64,000 nt of DNA from Massilia terrae (GCF_024753145.1 NZ_JANUGU010000001.1:1116001-1180000); one strand, 5' to 3'. Shown: positions 1-10,440, numbered from the stretch's first letter. Program-made: numbers and translations. The notes: generated from the sequence alone by a model not told the origin.

Positions 1-885
1 CTGAAGGAAGGCCAGGTCAGCGACCTGGTGAAGTCGGAATTCGGCTACCACATCATCAAGGTCACCGCGGTCAAGCCGGCGGCCCAGGAGACGCTGGAAG
101 AAGCCAAGCCGCAGATCGCAGCGGAGCTGAAGAAGCAGAAGATGTCGAAGAAGTACTCGGAGATGGCTGAGCTGTTCACCAATACCGTGTACGAGCAGGC
201 CGACAGCCTGAAGCCGGCCGCCGACAAGCTGGGCCTGAAGATCCAGACCGTGGATGGCCTGAACCGCACGCCGAATCCGAAGCTGGGCACCGCGCCGTAC
301 AACAACGCCAAGTTCCTGACTGCGCTGTTCTCGCTTGACTCCATCAAGAACAAACGCAACACCGAAGCGGTGGAAGTCGCGCCGAGCACGCTGGTATCGG
401 GCCATGTGATCGAGTTCAAGCCGGCCACCAAGCGTCCGCTGGCCGAAGTGGAAGCGGACATCCGCCAGCGCGTGACGGCGGACGAGGCGATGCTCCTGGC
501 GAAGCAGGCCGGCGAGGCCAAGCTGGCCGCGGCCAAGGCGTCTGGCGATGCCACCGGTTTCGGCGCACCGAAGACCGTGTCGCGCGCCAAGCAGCCGGAG
601 ATCAACCCGACCGCGGCTGTCGCGGTGATGAAGGCCGATGTGAGCAAGCTGCCGGCCTATGTGGGCGTGGAGCTGCCGGGCCAGGGTTATGGCGTGTATC
701 GCATCTCGAAGGTCGGCCAGCCGGCGCAACCCGACGAGGCGCGCCGCAAGCAGGAAGCCGAGCAGGTGAACCAGGCGCTGGCTGCGCAGGAGATGTACGG
801 CTTCATCGAGGTCCTGAAGCAGAAGGCCAAGGCCAAGGTCACCGTCAAGGCGGCGGACCTGGGTGCGAAGGCTGACGGCCAGTAA
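1..885 (+). CDS. ppiD: Peptidyl-prolyl cis-trans isomerase PpiD, C-terminal part (5' truncated by window edge)
   Basis: The reading frame is open from the first base, so the start lies outside the window. The first visible residues contain SEFGYHIIKV, the closing strand of a parvulin rotamase domain. About 270 residues follow with the lysine- and alanine-rich composition of the PpiD C-terminal region, including a GYGVYRISKV segment. PpiD is an inner-membrane-anchored periplasmic chaperone that helps outer-membrane proteins leave the Sec translocon. The N-terminal membrane anchor is not visible here, so SurA is an alternative, but the long C-terminal extension favours PpiD. A strong terminator follows directly, making this the last gene of its transcript. 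Confidence 0.8.
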   Translation: MKEGQVSDLVKSEFGYHIIKVTAVKPAAQETLEEAKPQIAAELKKQKMSKKYSEMAELFTNTVYEQADSLKPAADKLGLKIQTVDGLNRTPNPKLGTAPYNNAKFLTALFSLDSIKNKRNTEAVEVAPSTLVSGHVIEFKPATKRPLAEVEADIRQRVTADEAMLLAKQAGEAKLAAAKASGDATGFGAPKTVSRAKQPEINPTAAVAVMKADVSKLPAYVGVELPGQGYGVYRISKVGQPAQPDEARRKQEAEQVNQALAAQEMYGFIEVLKQKAKAKVTVKAADLGAKADGQ

Positions 886-900
886 GCGTAGATCGTCGCA

Positions 901-939
901 AAAAGAATGCCCGGCTGTGTGCCGGGCTTTTTGTTTTTG
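901..939 (+). terminator. Rho-independent terminator after ppiD
   Basis: A 7-bp GC stem (910-916 with 922-928, GCCCGGC/GCCGGGC) and 5-nt loop is followed by a T-rich run and preceded by an A run. It can serve the plus strand and, more weakly, the minus strand. Confidence 0.85.
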
Positions 940-947
940 GTTTGCCC

Positions 948-970
948 GTCGTCCCGGGCGGGAACGACGG
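948..970. repeat. REP-like palindrome, single copy
   Basis: The sequence CGTCGTCCCGGGCGGGAACGACG-like forms an imperfect palindrome with the CGTCG...CGACG ends shared by the other repeats in this window. It lies just after the ppiD terminator. Confidence 0.5.
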
Positions 971-995
971 TTTGGATTTATCGAATAAGCTCACA

Positions 996-1099
996 CGTCG
1001 TCCCCGCGCAGGCGGGGACCTATAGAACGCGTAGGTAGTGGAGCGATGAGCCGCTAGCCGGGAGGCTCAGCATGGGTTCCGGCCTGCGCCGGGACGACT
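996..1099. repeat. REP-like inverted pair
   Basis: The left unit (996-1020) begins CGTCGTCCCCGCGCAGG. The right unit (1071-1099) is its approximate reverse complement, ending CGCCGGGACGAC. About 50 bp separate them. The pair sits between the 3' ends of ppiD and mnmH. This is the BIME-like arrangement seen at several other places in the window. Confidence 0.65.
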
Positions 1100-1120
1100 G
1101 TTTTGAGGGTAGTGGTACGG

Positions 1121-2176
1121 TCAGGCGCCGTGCAAGGTGTGTGCGGCTTTGATGAAATCGTCCTTGCCGATATCGCTCATCTCCAAGACTTGCGCATCCC
1201 CGAACCGCAGGAAATTCCGGTCAATCGACCGCAGGTACGCCGGATCGTAGTGGTCCACCAGCAGCTGGTCCACCAGCTCCGCCATCCGCCCGGTATTCGC
1301 CAGCTCATGCCACGCCCCGATCTTCTCGCGCCCGTGCAGCTGCACCAGATGATCCAGCTGCGCATTCAGCAGCGCCGGATCCTTCATGAAGTGATCGTAA
1401 TCCTCGATCAGCAGCCGCACCCGGTTCGCGCGCGACAGCATCAAGGACACGCACGGCGACGAACGCATCATTGCCATCACCGCATCCGGCACGCGCAGGT
1501 TGCCGACCTTCTTGCTCTCCGATTCGACGAACACCGGCTTGGACATGTCGAACTTGCGCAACGTGTCCCAGATCAGGCTCTCGAAGCGCTTTTGCGACGG
1601 CTGCGGTTCGTCCGGCAGGTTGCCGAGCACCGAGCCTCGGTGCGCCGCCAAGCGCTCGAGGTCGAGCACCTGCGCCCCGATCCCGGCCAGGGTCTCCAGC
1701 AAGCGGCTCTTGCCGCTGCCCGTGGTCCCGCAGATGACGCGGAACGGCACCGGCGCCGGATTCTCCAGCGCGGCCGCGACATAGGCGCGGTAAGCCTTGT
1801 AGCCGCCATCGAGCTGCACCACCGGCCAGCCCACCTTCGCGAGGATGTGCGCCATCGACCCACTGCGGTTCCCGCCGCGCCAGCAGTACACCAACGGTTT
1901 CCAGTCGCGCGGCTTGTCCTGCCACAGCGTCTCGATGTGGTGCGCGATATTGCGGGCCACCAGCGGCGCGCCGATCTTCTTCGCTTCGAACGCATTGACC
2001 TGCTTGTAGGTTGTGCCGACCAGGATGCGCTCCTCGTCGTTCAGGACCGGGCAGTTGATCGCGCCCGGCAGGTGATCGAGCGCGAATTCGGATTCGCTGC
2101 GGGCATCGATGATGGTGTCGAACTGGTCCAGCTGGGGCAGGATCTCGTCGAAGTTCAGTACGGCGGGGTATTTCAT
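1121..2176 (-). CDS. mnmH: tRNA 2-selenouridine/geranyl-2-thiouridine synthase MnmH
   Basis: The 351-residue protein has an N-terminal rhodanese domain (about 1-125) with catalytic Cys98 in LVYCWRGGNRSGS. A P-loop domain follows, with GTTGSGKS at 150-157. This pairing is diagnostic of MnmH (SelU, YbbB), which geranylates 2-thiouridine and replaces sulfur with selenium from selenophosphate at the wobble base of Lys, Glu and Gln tRNAs. The frame stays open upstream, but the MKYPAVLNFDE start gives the family length and sits in an ATGA overlap with the stop of tesA. Translational coupling from tesA is therefore likely. Selenation would need a SelD elsewhere in the genome. Confidence 0.93.
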   Translation of the reverse strand: MKYPAVLNFDEILPQLDQFDTIIDARSESEFALDHLPGAINCPVLNDEERILVGTTYKQVNAFEAKKIGAPLVARNIAHHIETLWQDKPRDWKPLVYCWRGGNRSGSMAHILAKVGWPVVQLDGGYKAYRAYVAAALENPAPVPFRVICGTTGSGKSRLLETLAGIGAQVLDLERLAAHRGSVLGNLPDEPQPSQKRFESLIWDTLRKFDMSKPVFVESESKKVGNLRVPDAVMAMMRSSPCVSLMLSRANRVRLLIEDYDHFMKDPALLNAQLDHLVQLHGREKIGAWHELANTGRMAELVDQLLVDHYDPAYLRSIDRNFLRFGDAQVLEMSDIGKDDFIKAAHTLHGA

Positions 2177-2799
2177 TGCGATTTGAGGAGTGCGGAAAAC
2201 TTGGGCCAGATATTGGCCAGGATGGTCGGGTGGGCGGCAGCGACCGGATGCATGCGGTCGCCCTGGAACAGGGCCGGCTTGTCGGCCACGCCGTCGAGCA
2301 TGAACGGCACCAGCTGCGTCTTGGTCTCGTCCGCGACCTTCTTGTACATGCCGTAGAACTGTTCGGTGTACGCGCGGCCGTAGTTGGGCGGCATACGCAT
2401 CCCCACCAGCAGGACCCTGGCGTGGTCCTTCTTCGCCATGTCGACCATGCTGCGCAGGTTCGCTTCGGCGGCTTGCACCGGCAGGCCGCGCAGGCCGTCG
2501 TTGGCGCCGAGCTCGATCACCACGAGCGCAGGATGGTACTGGCCCAGCAGCGCCGGCAGGCGGGTGCGGCCGCCGCTGGTGGTCTCGCCGCTGATGCTGG
2601 CGTTGACGACGGTGGCGTCCACCTTCTGGGCCTTGAGCTTCTGTTCCAGCAGCGCGACCCAGCCCGTGCCGCGCGCGAGGCCATATTCCGCGGACAGGCT
2701 GTCGCCCACCACCAGCACGGTTTTTGGTGCAGAATAGGCGCTTGCGGCGCCGAGCAGCAGCGCGGCGCCCACCGCCACTTTCTTGAGAACTCCAAGCAT
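2173..2799 (-). CDS. tesA: SGNH-family arylesterase / acyl-CoA thioesterase I (TesA-like)
   Basis: The protein has 208 residues with an N-terminal signal peptide (about 1-23, AYSA then PKTV), so it should be periplasmic. SGNH blocks are clear: GDSLSAEYGL with the nucleophile Ser34, the Gly of SGETTSGG, Asn in GANDGLRG, and Asp181/His184 in GDRMHP. The family hydrolyses small acyl esters and thioesters. The start codon overlaps that of the divergent ABC ATPase gene (shared CATG), the same tesA/ybbA divergence known from E. coli. The stop overlaps the mnmH start by four bases. The preferred substrate cannot be read from the sequence. Confidence 0.9.
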   Translation of the reverse strand: MLGVLKKVAVGAALLLGAASAYSAPKTVLVVGDSLSAEYGLARGTGWVALLEQKLKAQKVDATVVNASISGETTSGGRTRLPALLGQYHPALVVIELGANDGLRGLPVQAAEANLRSMVDMAKKDHARVLLVGMRMPPNYGRAYTEQFYGMYKKVADETKTQLVPFMLDGVADKPALFQGDRMHPVAAAHPTILANIWPKFSALLKSQ

Positions 2800-3523
2800 G
2801 CGTGATAATCCCGAGGCTTTGAAAACTGATGCGTCCGCGCGCGGCGAACGGCGGCCGGCGATCGAAGTGGCCGGCCTGTCGAAGCGGGTGGCGGACGCCA
2901 GCGGCGAACTCACCATCCTGCACGACATCGATTTTACCGTGCAACCGGCCGAGACGCTCGCCTTGGTTGGGGCCTCGGGTTCCGGAAAATCGACGCTGCT
3001 GGGGCTCCTCGCGGGGCTGGATACGCCCAGCACCGGCAGGGTCATCCTCGACGGCGTCGATATCTTCGCGCTCGACGAGGACGGCCGCGCCGCGTTCCGC
3101 AAGGCCCGGCTGGGCTTCGTGTTCCAGTCCTTCCAGCTGCTCGCGCACCTGAACGCGCTGGAAAACGTGATGCTGCCGCTCGAACTGCGCGGCGATTCGA
3201 ATGCCAAACAGAAGGCGCAGGCCATGCTGGAACGTGTCGGCCTGGCGAGCCGCCTCAAGCACTATCCCAAGTACCTGTCCGGTGGCGAGCAGCAGCGCGT
3301 GGCGCTGGCTCGAGCCTTCGTCACCGAGCCGCCGCTGCTGTTCGCGGATGAACCGACCGGCAGCCTCGATGCCGCCACCGGCGAGGCGGTGATCCAGCTG
3401 ATGTTCGAGCTGAATCGTGAACGCGGCTCAACCCTCGTGCTGGTCACGCACGATCCCTCGATCGCGGCGCGCTGTGGCCGTATCATCACCATCGCCGCCG
3501 GCCGGATTGTCGCCCCGGCCTGA
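2798..3523 (+). CDS. ybbA: ABC transporter ATP-binding protein, YbbA/LolD type
   Basis: This 241-residue protein carries every nucleotide-binding motif: Walker A GASGSGKST (58-66), Q-loop FQSFQ, signature LSGGEQQRVALARA, Walker B LLFADEPTGSLD and the H-loop VTHD. It belongs to the MacB/LolD/YbbA group that works with FtsX-like permeases on lipoprotein or lipid export. In E. coli ybbA is followed by its permease gene ybbP. Here the next gene is convergent and no permease lies nearby, so the partner must be unlinked. An in-frame TTG at 2783 is an alternative start. The ATG at 2798 is preferred, although its ribosome binding site is weak. Confidence 0.88.
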   Translation: MRDNPEALKTDASARGERRPAIEVAGLSKRVADASGELTILHDIDFTVQPAETLALVGASGSGKSTLLGLLAGLDTPSTGRVILDGVDIFALDEDGRAAFRKARLGFVFQSFQLLAHLNALENVMLPLELRGDSNAKQKAQAMLERVGLASRLKHYPKYLSGGEQQRVALARAFVTEPPLLFADEPTGSLDAATGEAVIQLMFELNRERGSTLVLVTHDPSIAARCGRIITIAAGRIVAPA

Positions 3524-3526
3524 GTC

Positions 3527-5041
3527 TCAGTTCCCGGCCGCCTGTCGCACCAGCCGGTTCAGGATCGAGCGGATCGCCGGCGCCAGCTCGCCTGCCGCCA
3601 TGCCGATCGGCCCGACCCCGCTGTCCACCAGTTCATCCGCGGCTGTGCCGTGCATCCAGACCGCGCCCAGCGCCGCACCCAGCGGCCCCCAGCCTTGAGC
3701 GAGCAGGGCGCCGCACACGCCGCTGAGCACATCGCCGGTGCCGCCGGTGGCCAGGCCTGGATTGCCCGTTGGGTTGATCACCATCGTATGCGATTTGTTC
3801 TCGGCGATGATCGTGCCTGAGCCCTTGAGCACCACGGTCGCGTTGAAGCGGCCGGAGATCTCGCGCGCGGCTTCGATACGGTCGGCTTGCACCACCGCGG
3901 CGGTCACCCCCAATAGCCGGGCCGCCTCCAGCGGATGCGGCGTAAGGATGGCCGGGGCTTTGCGCTGCGCCAGTTGCGCTTGCAGTGCGGTGTCGCCACT
4001 GACCCGGTTCAGGGCATCGGCATCGATGACCAGCGGTGAGTCACTGCCGATGAGCTTTGCCAGCAGCCGCGCCGCCGTCGGCGCTTCGCCCATGCCGGGA
4101 CCGGCGACCACTGTGCGGCCACTGAAGTCGAAGCTGCCGGCGACACGAAACATCAGTTCCGGGTGCATGCTGTCATGGCAAAGCGCGGGGTCGAGCGCGG
4201 CGACGAACACGCGGCCCGCGCCGGACAGGAGCGCGGCGCGTGCGGCCAGCACCGGAGCGCCCGCCATTCCTTGCGCTCCACCGAGTATCGCGATGTCGCC
4301 GAAACTGCCCTTGTGCGAGTTCTGCGGCCGGCGCGCCGCCTTCAGTTCGGCGCCAAACAGGGCAGGGCCGTTCAGGCATGCGCTCGGCGCAGGAAATTCA
4401 TGCGAGGCGATGCCCAGGTCGTCGACCCGGACGCAGCCTGCGTGATCGCGGCCGTCGCAGGTGTGCAGGCCCGGCTTGTTGCCGATGAAGGTGATGGTGT
4501 GGGTGGCAGTGACGGCGACGCGATCGGGGCCGCTGCCGATCACCGTGCCGGTATCTGCATCGAGCCCGCTCGGAACATCCAGCGCGAGTACCGGGCAGCC
4601 GTAGTCGTGCAGGAGCCGGGCGATCTCGGCATGGCGGCCCTGTAGTGGACGTGCGAGGCCGATGCCGAACATCCCATCGACGACGAGGCCAAGCTGCAGG
4701 TGTTCAGGCAATGCGTCGATGAACTGCGCTCCGGACGCCTGCGCGCGCTGCAGCGCCTGGGTGGTCTCCAGCGAAGCCGCCCCACTGCCGGGCAGGTGCA
4801 GCACCAGCGTCTCGACCCCGGCCTCGCGCAATCCTGCGGCCGTTTCGAGCGCGTCGCCGCCGTTGTTGCCCGGACCGGCAACCAGCAGGACCGGAAGCTT
4901 GCGATGGTCGCCCAGCAGCGCCAGTGCAAAGCGCGTGGCCGCCGCGCCGGCCCGCCGCATCAGCACATCGTCGCCGAGCACCATCGCGGCGGACCGTTCG
5001 ACCATCCTGATCTTTTCGACGCTGTAGAGCAGATTGTCCAT
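3527..5041 (-). CDS. nnr: Bifunctional NAD(P)HX epimerase and ADP/ATP-dependent dehydratase
   Basis: The 504-residue protein fuses two domains. The N-terminal YjeF_N epimerase has the AGPGNNGGDALETAAG motif at about 55-70. The C-terminal ribokinase-like dehydratase has GGAQGMAGAP, GPGMGE, HPLEAARLLG and GGTGDVLSGVCGALLAQG. The enzyme repairs hydrated NADH and NADPH: the epimerase interconverts the R and S hydrates and the dehydratase restores the cofactor using a nucleotide. The usual GNNGGDG motif reads GNNGGDA here. MDNLLYSVEKIR matches the family start. An upstream in-frame start at 5071 would add ten residues. The gene converges on ybbA with a three-base gap. Confidence 0.92.
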   Translation of the reverse strand: MDNLLYSVEKIRMVERSAAMVLGDDVLMRRAGAAATRFALALLGDHRKLPVLLVAGPGNNGGDALETAAGLREAGVETLVLHLPGSGAASLETTQALQRAQASGAQFIDALPEHLQLGLVVDGMFGIGLARPLQGRHAEIARLLHDYGCPVLALDVPSGLDADTGTVIGSGPDRVAVTATHTITFIGNKPGLHTCDGRDHAGCVRVDDLGIASHEFPAPSACLNGPALFGAELKAARRPQNSHKGSFGDIAILGGAQGMAGAPVLAARAALLSGAGRVFVAALDPALCHDSMHPELMFRVAGSFDFSGRTVVAGPGMGEAPTAARLLAKLIGSDSPLVIDADALNRVSGDTALQAQLAQRKAPAILTPHPLEAARLLGVTAAVVQADRIEAAREISGRFNATVVLKGSGTIIAENKSHTMVINPTGNPGLATGGTGDVLSGVCGALLAQGWGPLGAALGAVWMHGTAADELVDSGVGPIGMAAGELAPAIRSILNRLVRQAAGN

Positions 5042-5099
5042 GACTTGCGATCCGTGACCCCGATAGTGCATTTTCGCTAAAATCCGCCGCCTGCGCGAC

Positions 5100-5105
5100 T
5101 ACAAT
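5100..5105 (+). promoter_or_regulatory. Candidate -10 box for the 5-oxoprolinase gene
   Basis: TACAAT lies 33 bp before the start codon in the short divergent spacer with nnr. No good -35 hexamer is present at 16-18 bp, so this is only a plausible promoter. Confidence 0.3.
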
Positions 5106-5137
5106 GTGCGCTTGGATCACAAAGCTCGGAGAAAAGC

Positions 5138-8100
5138 ATGGATTGGCAGTTCTGGATCGATCGTGGGGGTACCTTCACCGACATCGTCGCGCGTCGCCCC
5201 GATGGCCGGCTGGCGACCCACAAGCTCCTGTCGGAAAATCCCGAGCAGTACCGAGACGCGGCGGTGGCCGGCATTCGCCATCTGCTGGACCTGGCGGCGG
5301 GCGAGCCGGTTCCGGCGCGCCGGGTGGAAGCAGTCAAGATGGGCACCACGGTCGCCACCAACGCCCTGTTGGAGCGCAAGGGCGAGCCGACCGCACTGGC
5401 GATCACCCGCGGCTTTCGCGACGCGCTGCGCATCGCCTACCAGAACCGGCCGCGCTTGTTCGACCGCCATATCGTGCTGCCGGAGCTGCTGTACCAGTCC
5501 GTGATCGAGATCGACGAGCGGGTCGGCGCCCACGGCGAGGTATTGCAGCCGCTGGACGAGGAAGCCGCGCGCGCTGCGCTGCAGCAGGTCTACGACAGTG
5601 GCCTGCGCTCGCTGGCCATCGTTTTCATGCATGGCTACCGCTACCGTGAGCATGAACAGGCCGTGGCGCGCATCGCGCGCCAGATCGGCTTCACCCAGGT
5701 CTCGACTTCGCACCAGGCCAGCCCGCTCATGAAACTCGTGGCGCGCGGCGACACCACCGTGGTCGACGCTTACCTGTCCCCGATCCTGCGGCGCTATGTC
5801 GACCAGGTCGCGTCCGAGCTGCCGGGCGTGAACCTGCAGTTCATGCAGTCGAGCGGCGCGCTGACCGATGCCCGCACCTTCCATGGCAAGGACAGCATTC
5901 TTTCCGGCCCGGCCGGCGGCATCGTGGGCATGGTGCGCGCGAGCCAGCTGGCCGGTTTCGACCGTGTAATCGGCTTCGACATGGGCGGCACCTCGACCGA
6001 CGTGTCGCACTTCTCGGGAGAATTCGAGCGCGTGTTCGAGACCCGCGTGGCCGGCGTGCGAATGCGGGCGCCGATGATGAGCATTCACACCGTGGCCGCA
6101 GGCGGCGGTTCGATCCTGCATTTCGACGGCAGCCGCTACCGCGTGGGGCCGGACAGCGCGGGTGCGAATCCCGGACCGGCCAGTTACCGGCGCGGCGGGC
6201 CACTTACTGTCACCGATTGCAATGTCATGCTCGGCAAAATCCAGCCGCGCCATTTTCCCCGTCTGTTCGGGCCGAGCGCGGACCAGCCGCTCGACCACGA
6301 CACCGTTCGGGAGCAGTTCGTGGCCATGGCGCAGCGAATTGGGGAGGCTACCGGTAGCACGCCGACGCCGGAAGCGGTGGCCGAAGGCTTCATCCAGATC
6401 GCGGTCGGGAACATGGCGAATGCGATCAAGCAGATATCGGTGCAGCGCGGGCATGATGTGACCGAATACGCGCTCACCAGCTTCGGCGGCGCCGGTGGCC
6501 AGCACGCTTGCCTGGTCGCGGACGCTCTCGGCATGAAGACCGTGTTCGTCCACAGCCTGGCCGGCGTGCTGTCGGCCTACGGCATGGGCCTCGCGGACCA
6601 GGGCGCGCTGCGCGAGCATGCGGTCGAGCGGCGTTTGCGCGACGTCGGCGCCGGCGACCTCGAACGGCAGCTCGACAGCCTCGGCGAGGCCGCTCGTTCG
6701 GACCTGCTGGCGCAAGGCGTCGCCGCCGGGCGCATCGAGCTGCTGCGCCGTGTCCACCTGCGCTACGAAGGCACGGATTCCGCGCTCGTCGTGTCCTTCG
6801 ATACCGTCGACAAGATGAAGGAGCAGTTCGAGGCTGCCTATAAACGCCGCTTCTCCTTCCTGATGCCGTCGAAGGAGCTGGTGGTCGAGGCGATTTCGGT
6901 TGAGGCGCTGGGCCGCTCGGACGCGCCGCCGGAAGCTGTGCAAGCGGCCATCGAACGCAGCGCCGCACTCGCACACAAGGAACAGGTGCGGATGTTCGGG
7001 GCCGGCGAATGGCACGACACGGGGATCTACGAGCGCGCCGACATCGGCCCTGGCGATATCATCAATGGGCCGGCCATCATCGCCGAGAAGAACGCGACCA
7101 CCGTGGTGGAAGCGGGCTGGCAGGCCGAAGTCACGCGCTACAACCATCTGGTGCTGACGCGGGTGGCGGCGCTGCCACAGCGGCGCGCGATCGGCACTAC
7201 GGCCGATCCGGTCATGCTGGAGATCTTCAACAACCTGTTCATGTCCATCGCCGAGCAGATGGGCCTGCGCCTGCAGAACACGGCCTATTCGGTCAACATC
7301 AAGGAACGGCTCGACTTCAGTTGCGCGATCTTCGACGCCGCCGGCAATTTGGTCGCGAATGCGCCCCATATGCCGGTCCACCTCGGCTCGATGGGAGAGA
7401 GCATCAAGACCGTGATGACAGCGAACGCCGGCAAGATGAAGGCCGGCGACGTCTACGTGCTCAACGACCCATACCATGGCGGCACCCACCTTCCGGACGT
7501 GACGGTGATCTCGCCGGTGTTCGACGAAACCGGCGCCGAGATTTTGTTCTACGTCGGCTCGCGCGGCCATCATGCGGATATCGGCGGCACCACGCCGGGG
7601 TCGATGCCGCCGGACTCCGTGCATATCGAGGAAGAGGGCGTCCTGATCAACAACTTCAAGCTGGTCGATGGCAGCGACGGCGTGCTGCGCGAGGCCGAGG
7701 CGCGCGCGCTGCTGTCAGGCGCCCGCTACCCGGCGCGCAATCCGGACCAGAACATGGCTGACTTGCGCGCGCAGGTGGCGGCCAACCAGAAGGGAGTCGA
7801 GGAGCTGCGCAAGATGGTCGCGCACTTCGGTCTCGATGTCGTGCGCGCCTATATGGGGCACGTGCAGGACAACGCGGAGGAAGCGGTACGGCGAGTGATC
7901 ACGGCGCTCAAGGATGGCGGCTTCGTGGTCGATCTTGACAACGGCGCACGCATCCAGGTGGCGATCCGCGTGGACCGCGCACAGCGCAGCGCGCAGATCG
8001 ATTTCAGCGGCACCTCCGGCCAGCTGCAGAACAACTTCAACGCGCCCTCGGCGGTGTGCATGGCAGCCGTGCTGTACGTGTTCCGCACGCTGGTGGACGA

Positions 8101-8746
8101 CGATATACCGCTCAACGCCGGCTGCCTCAAGCCGCTCAAGGTCATCATTCCGCCCGGTTCAATGCTCAACCCGGACTATCCGGCATCAGTGGTGTCGGGG
8201 AACGTGGAGACGTCGACCTGCATCACCAACGCGCTATACGGCGCGCTGGGCGTGATGGCGGCATCGCAGGGCACGATGAACAACTTCACCTTCGGGAACG
8301 CCAAGTACCAGTACTACGAGACGATCAGTGGTGGTTCCGGCGCGGGCGAAGGCTTCGACGGCACCGACGTGGTGCAGACCAATATGACCAACTCGCGCTT
8401 GACCGATCCCGAGATCCTGGAGTTCCGCTTCCCGGTGCGGCTGGAGAGCTACGAGATCCGCAAGGATTCGGGCGGGGCTGGGCGCTGGCACGGCGGGAAC
8501 GGCGGGGTGCGCAAGGTGCGCTTCCTGGAGCCGATGACCGCGGCGATCCTGTCGAACAATCGTGTGTATGCGCCGTTCGGCATGGCCGGCGGCGAGCCCG
8601 GCGCGCGCGGCGTCAACTACATCATCCGGGCCGATGGCCATGTCGAGCACCTCGGCCACATCGGCAAGGTCGGCATGGAGGTGGGTGATGTGTTCGTCAT
8701 CGAGACGCCGGGTGGTGGGGGATATGGCAAAACGACGCTTGGTTAG
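5138..8746 (+). CDS. ATP-dependent 5-oxoprolinase, fused hydantoinase A/B type
   Basis: The protein has 1202 residues, the size of full-length eukaryote-type 5-oxoprolinase. The N-terminal half is hydantoinase [11 protein letters not shown] near residue 8, [12 protein letters not shown], and [14 protein letters not shown] typical of the actin-like ATPase fold. The C-terminal half (about 695-1190) is hydantoinase B, with [25 protein letters not shown] and a glycine-rich end. It should open 5-oxoproline to glutamate with ATP, clearing a spontaneous by-product of glutamine and glutathione. GGAGA sits at a normal distance from the ATG. The stop overlaps the convergent response-regulator gene by four bases. 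A hydantoin substrate cannot be excluded. Confidence 0.9.
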   Translation: MDWQFWIDRGGTFTDIVARRPDGRLATHKLLSENPEQYRDAAVAGIRHLLDLAAGEPVPARRVEAVKMGTTVATNALLERKGEPTALAITRGFRDALRIAYQNRPRLFDRHIVLPELLYQSVIEIDERVGAHGEVLQPLDEEAARAALQQVYDSGLRSLAIVFMHGYRYREHEQAVARIARQIGFTQVSTSHQASPLMKLVARGDTTVVDAYLSPILRRYVDQVASELPGVNLQFMQSSGALTDARTFHGKDSILSGPAGGIVGMVRASQLAGFDRVIGFDMGGTSTDVSHFSGEFERVFETRVAGVRMRAPMMSIHTVAAGGGSILHFDGSRYRVGPDSAGANPGPASYRRGGPLTVTDCNVMLGKIQPRHFPRLFGPSADQPLDHDTVREQFVAMAQRIGEATGSTPTPEAVAEGFIQIAVGNMANAIKQISVQRGHDVTEYALTSFGGAGGQHACLVADALGMKTVFVHSLAGVLSAYGMGLADQGALREHAVERRLRDVGAGDLERQLDSLGEAARSDLLAQGVAAGRIELLRRVHLRYEGTDSALVVSFDTVDKMKEQFEAAYKRRFSFLMPSKELVVEAISVEALGRSDAPPEAVQAAIERSAALAHKEQVRMFGAGEWHDTGIYERADIGPGDIINGPAIIAEKNATTVVEAGWQAEVTRYNHLVLTRVAALPQRRAIGTTADPVMLEIFNNLFMSIAEQMGLRLQNTAYSVNIKERLDFSCAIFDAAGNLVANAPHMPVHLGSMGESIKTVMTANAGKMKAGDVYVLNDPYHGGTHLPDVTVISPVFDETGAEILFYVGSRGHHADIGGTTPGSMPPDSVHIEEEGVLINNFKLVDGSDGVLREAEARALLSGARYPARNPDQNMADLRAQVAANQKGVEELRKMVAHFGLDVVRAYMGHVQDNAEEAVRRVITALKDGGFVVDLDNGARIQVAIRVDRAQRSAQIDFSGTSGQLQNNFNAPSAVCMAAVLYVFRTLVDDDIPLNAGCLKPLKVIIPPGSMLNPDYPASVVSGNVETSTCITNALYGALGVMAASQGTMNNFTFGNAKYQYYETISGGSGAGEGFDGTDVVQTNMTNSRLTDPEILEFRFPVRLESYEIRKDSGGAGRWHGGNGGVRKVRFLEPMTAAILSNNRVYAPFGMAGGEPGARGVNYIIRADGHVEHLGHIGKVGMEVGDVFVIETPGGGGYGKTTLG

Positions 8747-10368
8747 CTCGCAATACCGTACTTGCGCCGCGTGGCGTTGTACTCGTTGAGCAGCGGCTGA
8801 AGGCGCGGATGGTCCGGCGCCTGTTCGCGGATCTTTTCCAGCTGCGCGTGGCATAGCTCGCCCATCGGGTGCTCCCAGCCCAGTTCGTTCATCTGGCGCA
8901 GGATGCCGCCCGCGACCGCCAAGGTCACCTTCATGCTCTGCGGCGCCATGTGCAGCGCCTCGAGCAGCGTCTGCACCGCGCCGCGCATGTCGCCCATATT
9001 GCGCTTCTCGTCGGCCACGCCCAGCAGGATCTGCGCCTGCGTGTCGAGCTGCTCGCCGATGGCGCGCGCGAGATCGTTGCGCCCCGCCTTCGCGAACACG
9101 TCCATCGCCTGCTCGGTGCTCACTTCGCTGTTCACGTCGTTCAGCACGGCCATCATCACGTCCGACGCTTCGCCGTCGAGTTTCTGGGCCAGGCAGGAAC
9201 GCGACAGCGACATCTTCAGGTTCGCGCTCAGCCCGGTGGCCGCGCGCACGCCGTGGGCCGCGACTTTCAGGTCGCTGGCCGCGGCGATGCCGTTGCCCGC
9301 CGCCTCGTGCATCAGGGCGTTGGCGTAGGCCTTGCACACGTCCAGCGCCGGGTTGCCGCGGAAGGCCCGCTCGAGGTCGCGCAGCACGTTTGTGGCCTGC
9401 TCGCTGTCGCCCTTTTTCGCGAGCGCCCGCACCAGGTTGACGTGGTCTTCGGGCGTGCGAAATTCCGAATAGCGGGCCTTGCCGACCACCTGCTTGAACG
9501 ACTTCTCGGCGATCCCCGCGTCGCCGGCATCCAGCGCGACCTCGCCCAGCTTGCGCAAGCGGCGCACCACGTGCGGCGAAATCGCCACCGCCTGCTCCAG
9601 CACCTCCTTGGCCTTCGCCGGCGCGCCCTGCGCCTCGTGGCAGCGTGCCAGCAGGTCATAGGCGCCCATCAGCTGGGGATTGGCCTTGATGAGTTCTTCC
9701 AGCGAGGCGCGGGCCTCGTCGATGCGTCCCAGCGAGAACATGGTGCGCGCCAGCCCGAGGTGCGCCCAGCCCAGCGGCCGGGTGTCGAAGATCGCGCGGT
9801 AGACTTTCTCGGCCTCGGCGTATTCCTTGAGGTTGACATGCATCTCGGCGCGCAGGCGCGCGAAATCGGTCGCGAAGCGCGGGTGCGCCGCCTCGGCCTT
9901 GACGCAGGAGCGGATCGCTTCGCGCAGGTTGCCCTGGCCGATCAGCTGGAAGGTCGGCAGGAAGGCGGCGCGCCGTTCCAGCGCGCGGTTGACGCGCTGC
10001 ACCAGGGTGTCGACGGTGAAGGGCTTGAGGATGTAGTCGGTCGGCTGCAGCTCGGCCGCGCCCAGCACCTTGCTGTAAACCGCTTCGGAGGTGAGCATGA
10101 TGAAAATGGTGAGCAGGCCAATCAGGCGGTGGTGGCGCAGGTCTTCGAGCAACTGCTGGCCGTCCTGGCCCTCGGCGCTGCCGCCCAGGTCGTATTCACA
10201 CAGGATGATGTCGTAGGAGCGCCGCATCAGCTGCTTGACGGCGGTACCGGCGTTGACGGCGTATTCCACCTTGCTGATGCCGGCCTGGCCCAGCATGTTC
10301 TGGATGCTGCCGCGCATGCCTGGATTGGGGTCGATGACCAGCACCGACAAATGACTGTTCTGTTGCAT
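8743..10368 (-). CDS. Response regulator receiver domain fused to TPR repeats
   Basis: The 541-residue protein begins with a CheY-like receiver (about 8-130). Asp60 in LCEYDLGG is the likely phosphoacceptor, MLTSEA supplies the Thr/Ser and DYILKPF the Lys. The rest is helical, with tetratricopeptide repeats from about 150 to 310 (for example [19 protein letters not shown] and [18 protein letters not shown]) and looser repeats to the end. No DNA-binding, GGDEF or HD output domain is present, so signalling presumably works through protein contacts made by the TPRs. No histidine kinase gene is adjacent. It is divergent from purL across 190 bp. Confidence 0.88.
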   Translation of the reverse strand: MQQNSHLSVLVIDPNPGMRGSIQNMLGQAGISKVEYAVNAGTAVKQLMRRSYDIILCEYDLGGSAEGQDGQQLLEDLRHHRLIGLLTIFIMLTSEAVYSKVLGAAELQPTDYILKPFTVDTLVQRVNRALERRAAFLPTFQLIGQGNLREAIRSCVKAEAAHPRFATDFARLRAEMHVNLKEYAEAEKVYRAIFDTRPLGWAHLGLARTMFSLGRIDEARASLEELIKANPQLMGAYDLLARCHEAQGAPAKAKEVLEQAVAISPHVVRRLRKLGEVALDAGDAGIAEKSFKQVVGKARYSEFRTPEDHVNLVRALAKKGDSEQATNVLRDLERAFRGNPALDVCKAYANALMHEAAGNGIAAASDLKVAAHGVRAATGLSANLKMSLSRSCLAQKLDGEASDVMMAVLNDVNSEVSTEQAMDVFAKAGRNDLARAIGEQLDTQAQILLGVADEKRNMGDMRGAVQTLLEALHMAPQSMKVTLAVAGGILRQMNELGWEHPMGELCHAQLEKIREQAPDHPRLQPLLNEYNATRRKYGIAS

Positions 10369-10440
10369 CTCGCTCCCTGGGACCGACCGGTTCGCGCGCC
10401 TCTCCCGCGCCGCCAGTTTCTTTCATTCACTACAATACCG

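Noticed and set aside
5117..7624. Long minus-strand open frame inside the 5-oxoprolinase gene
   Set aside because: Its product is rich in His, Arg and Ala without domain motifs. It is an antisense shadow of a well-supported gene in GC-rich DNA.
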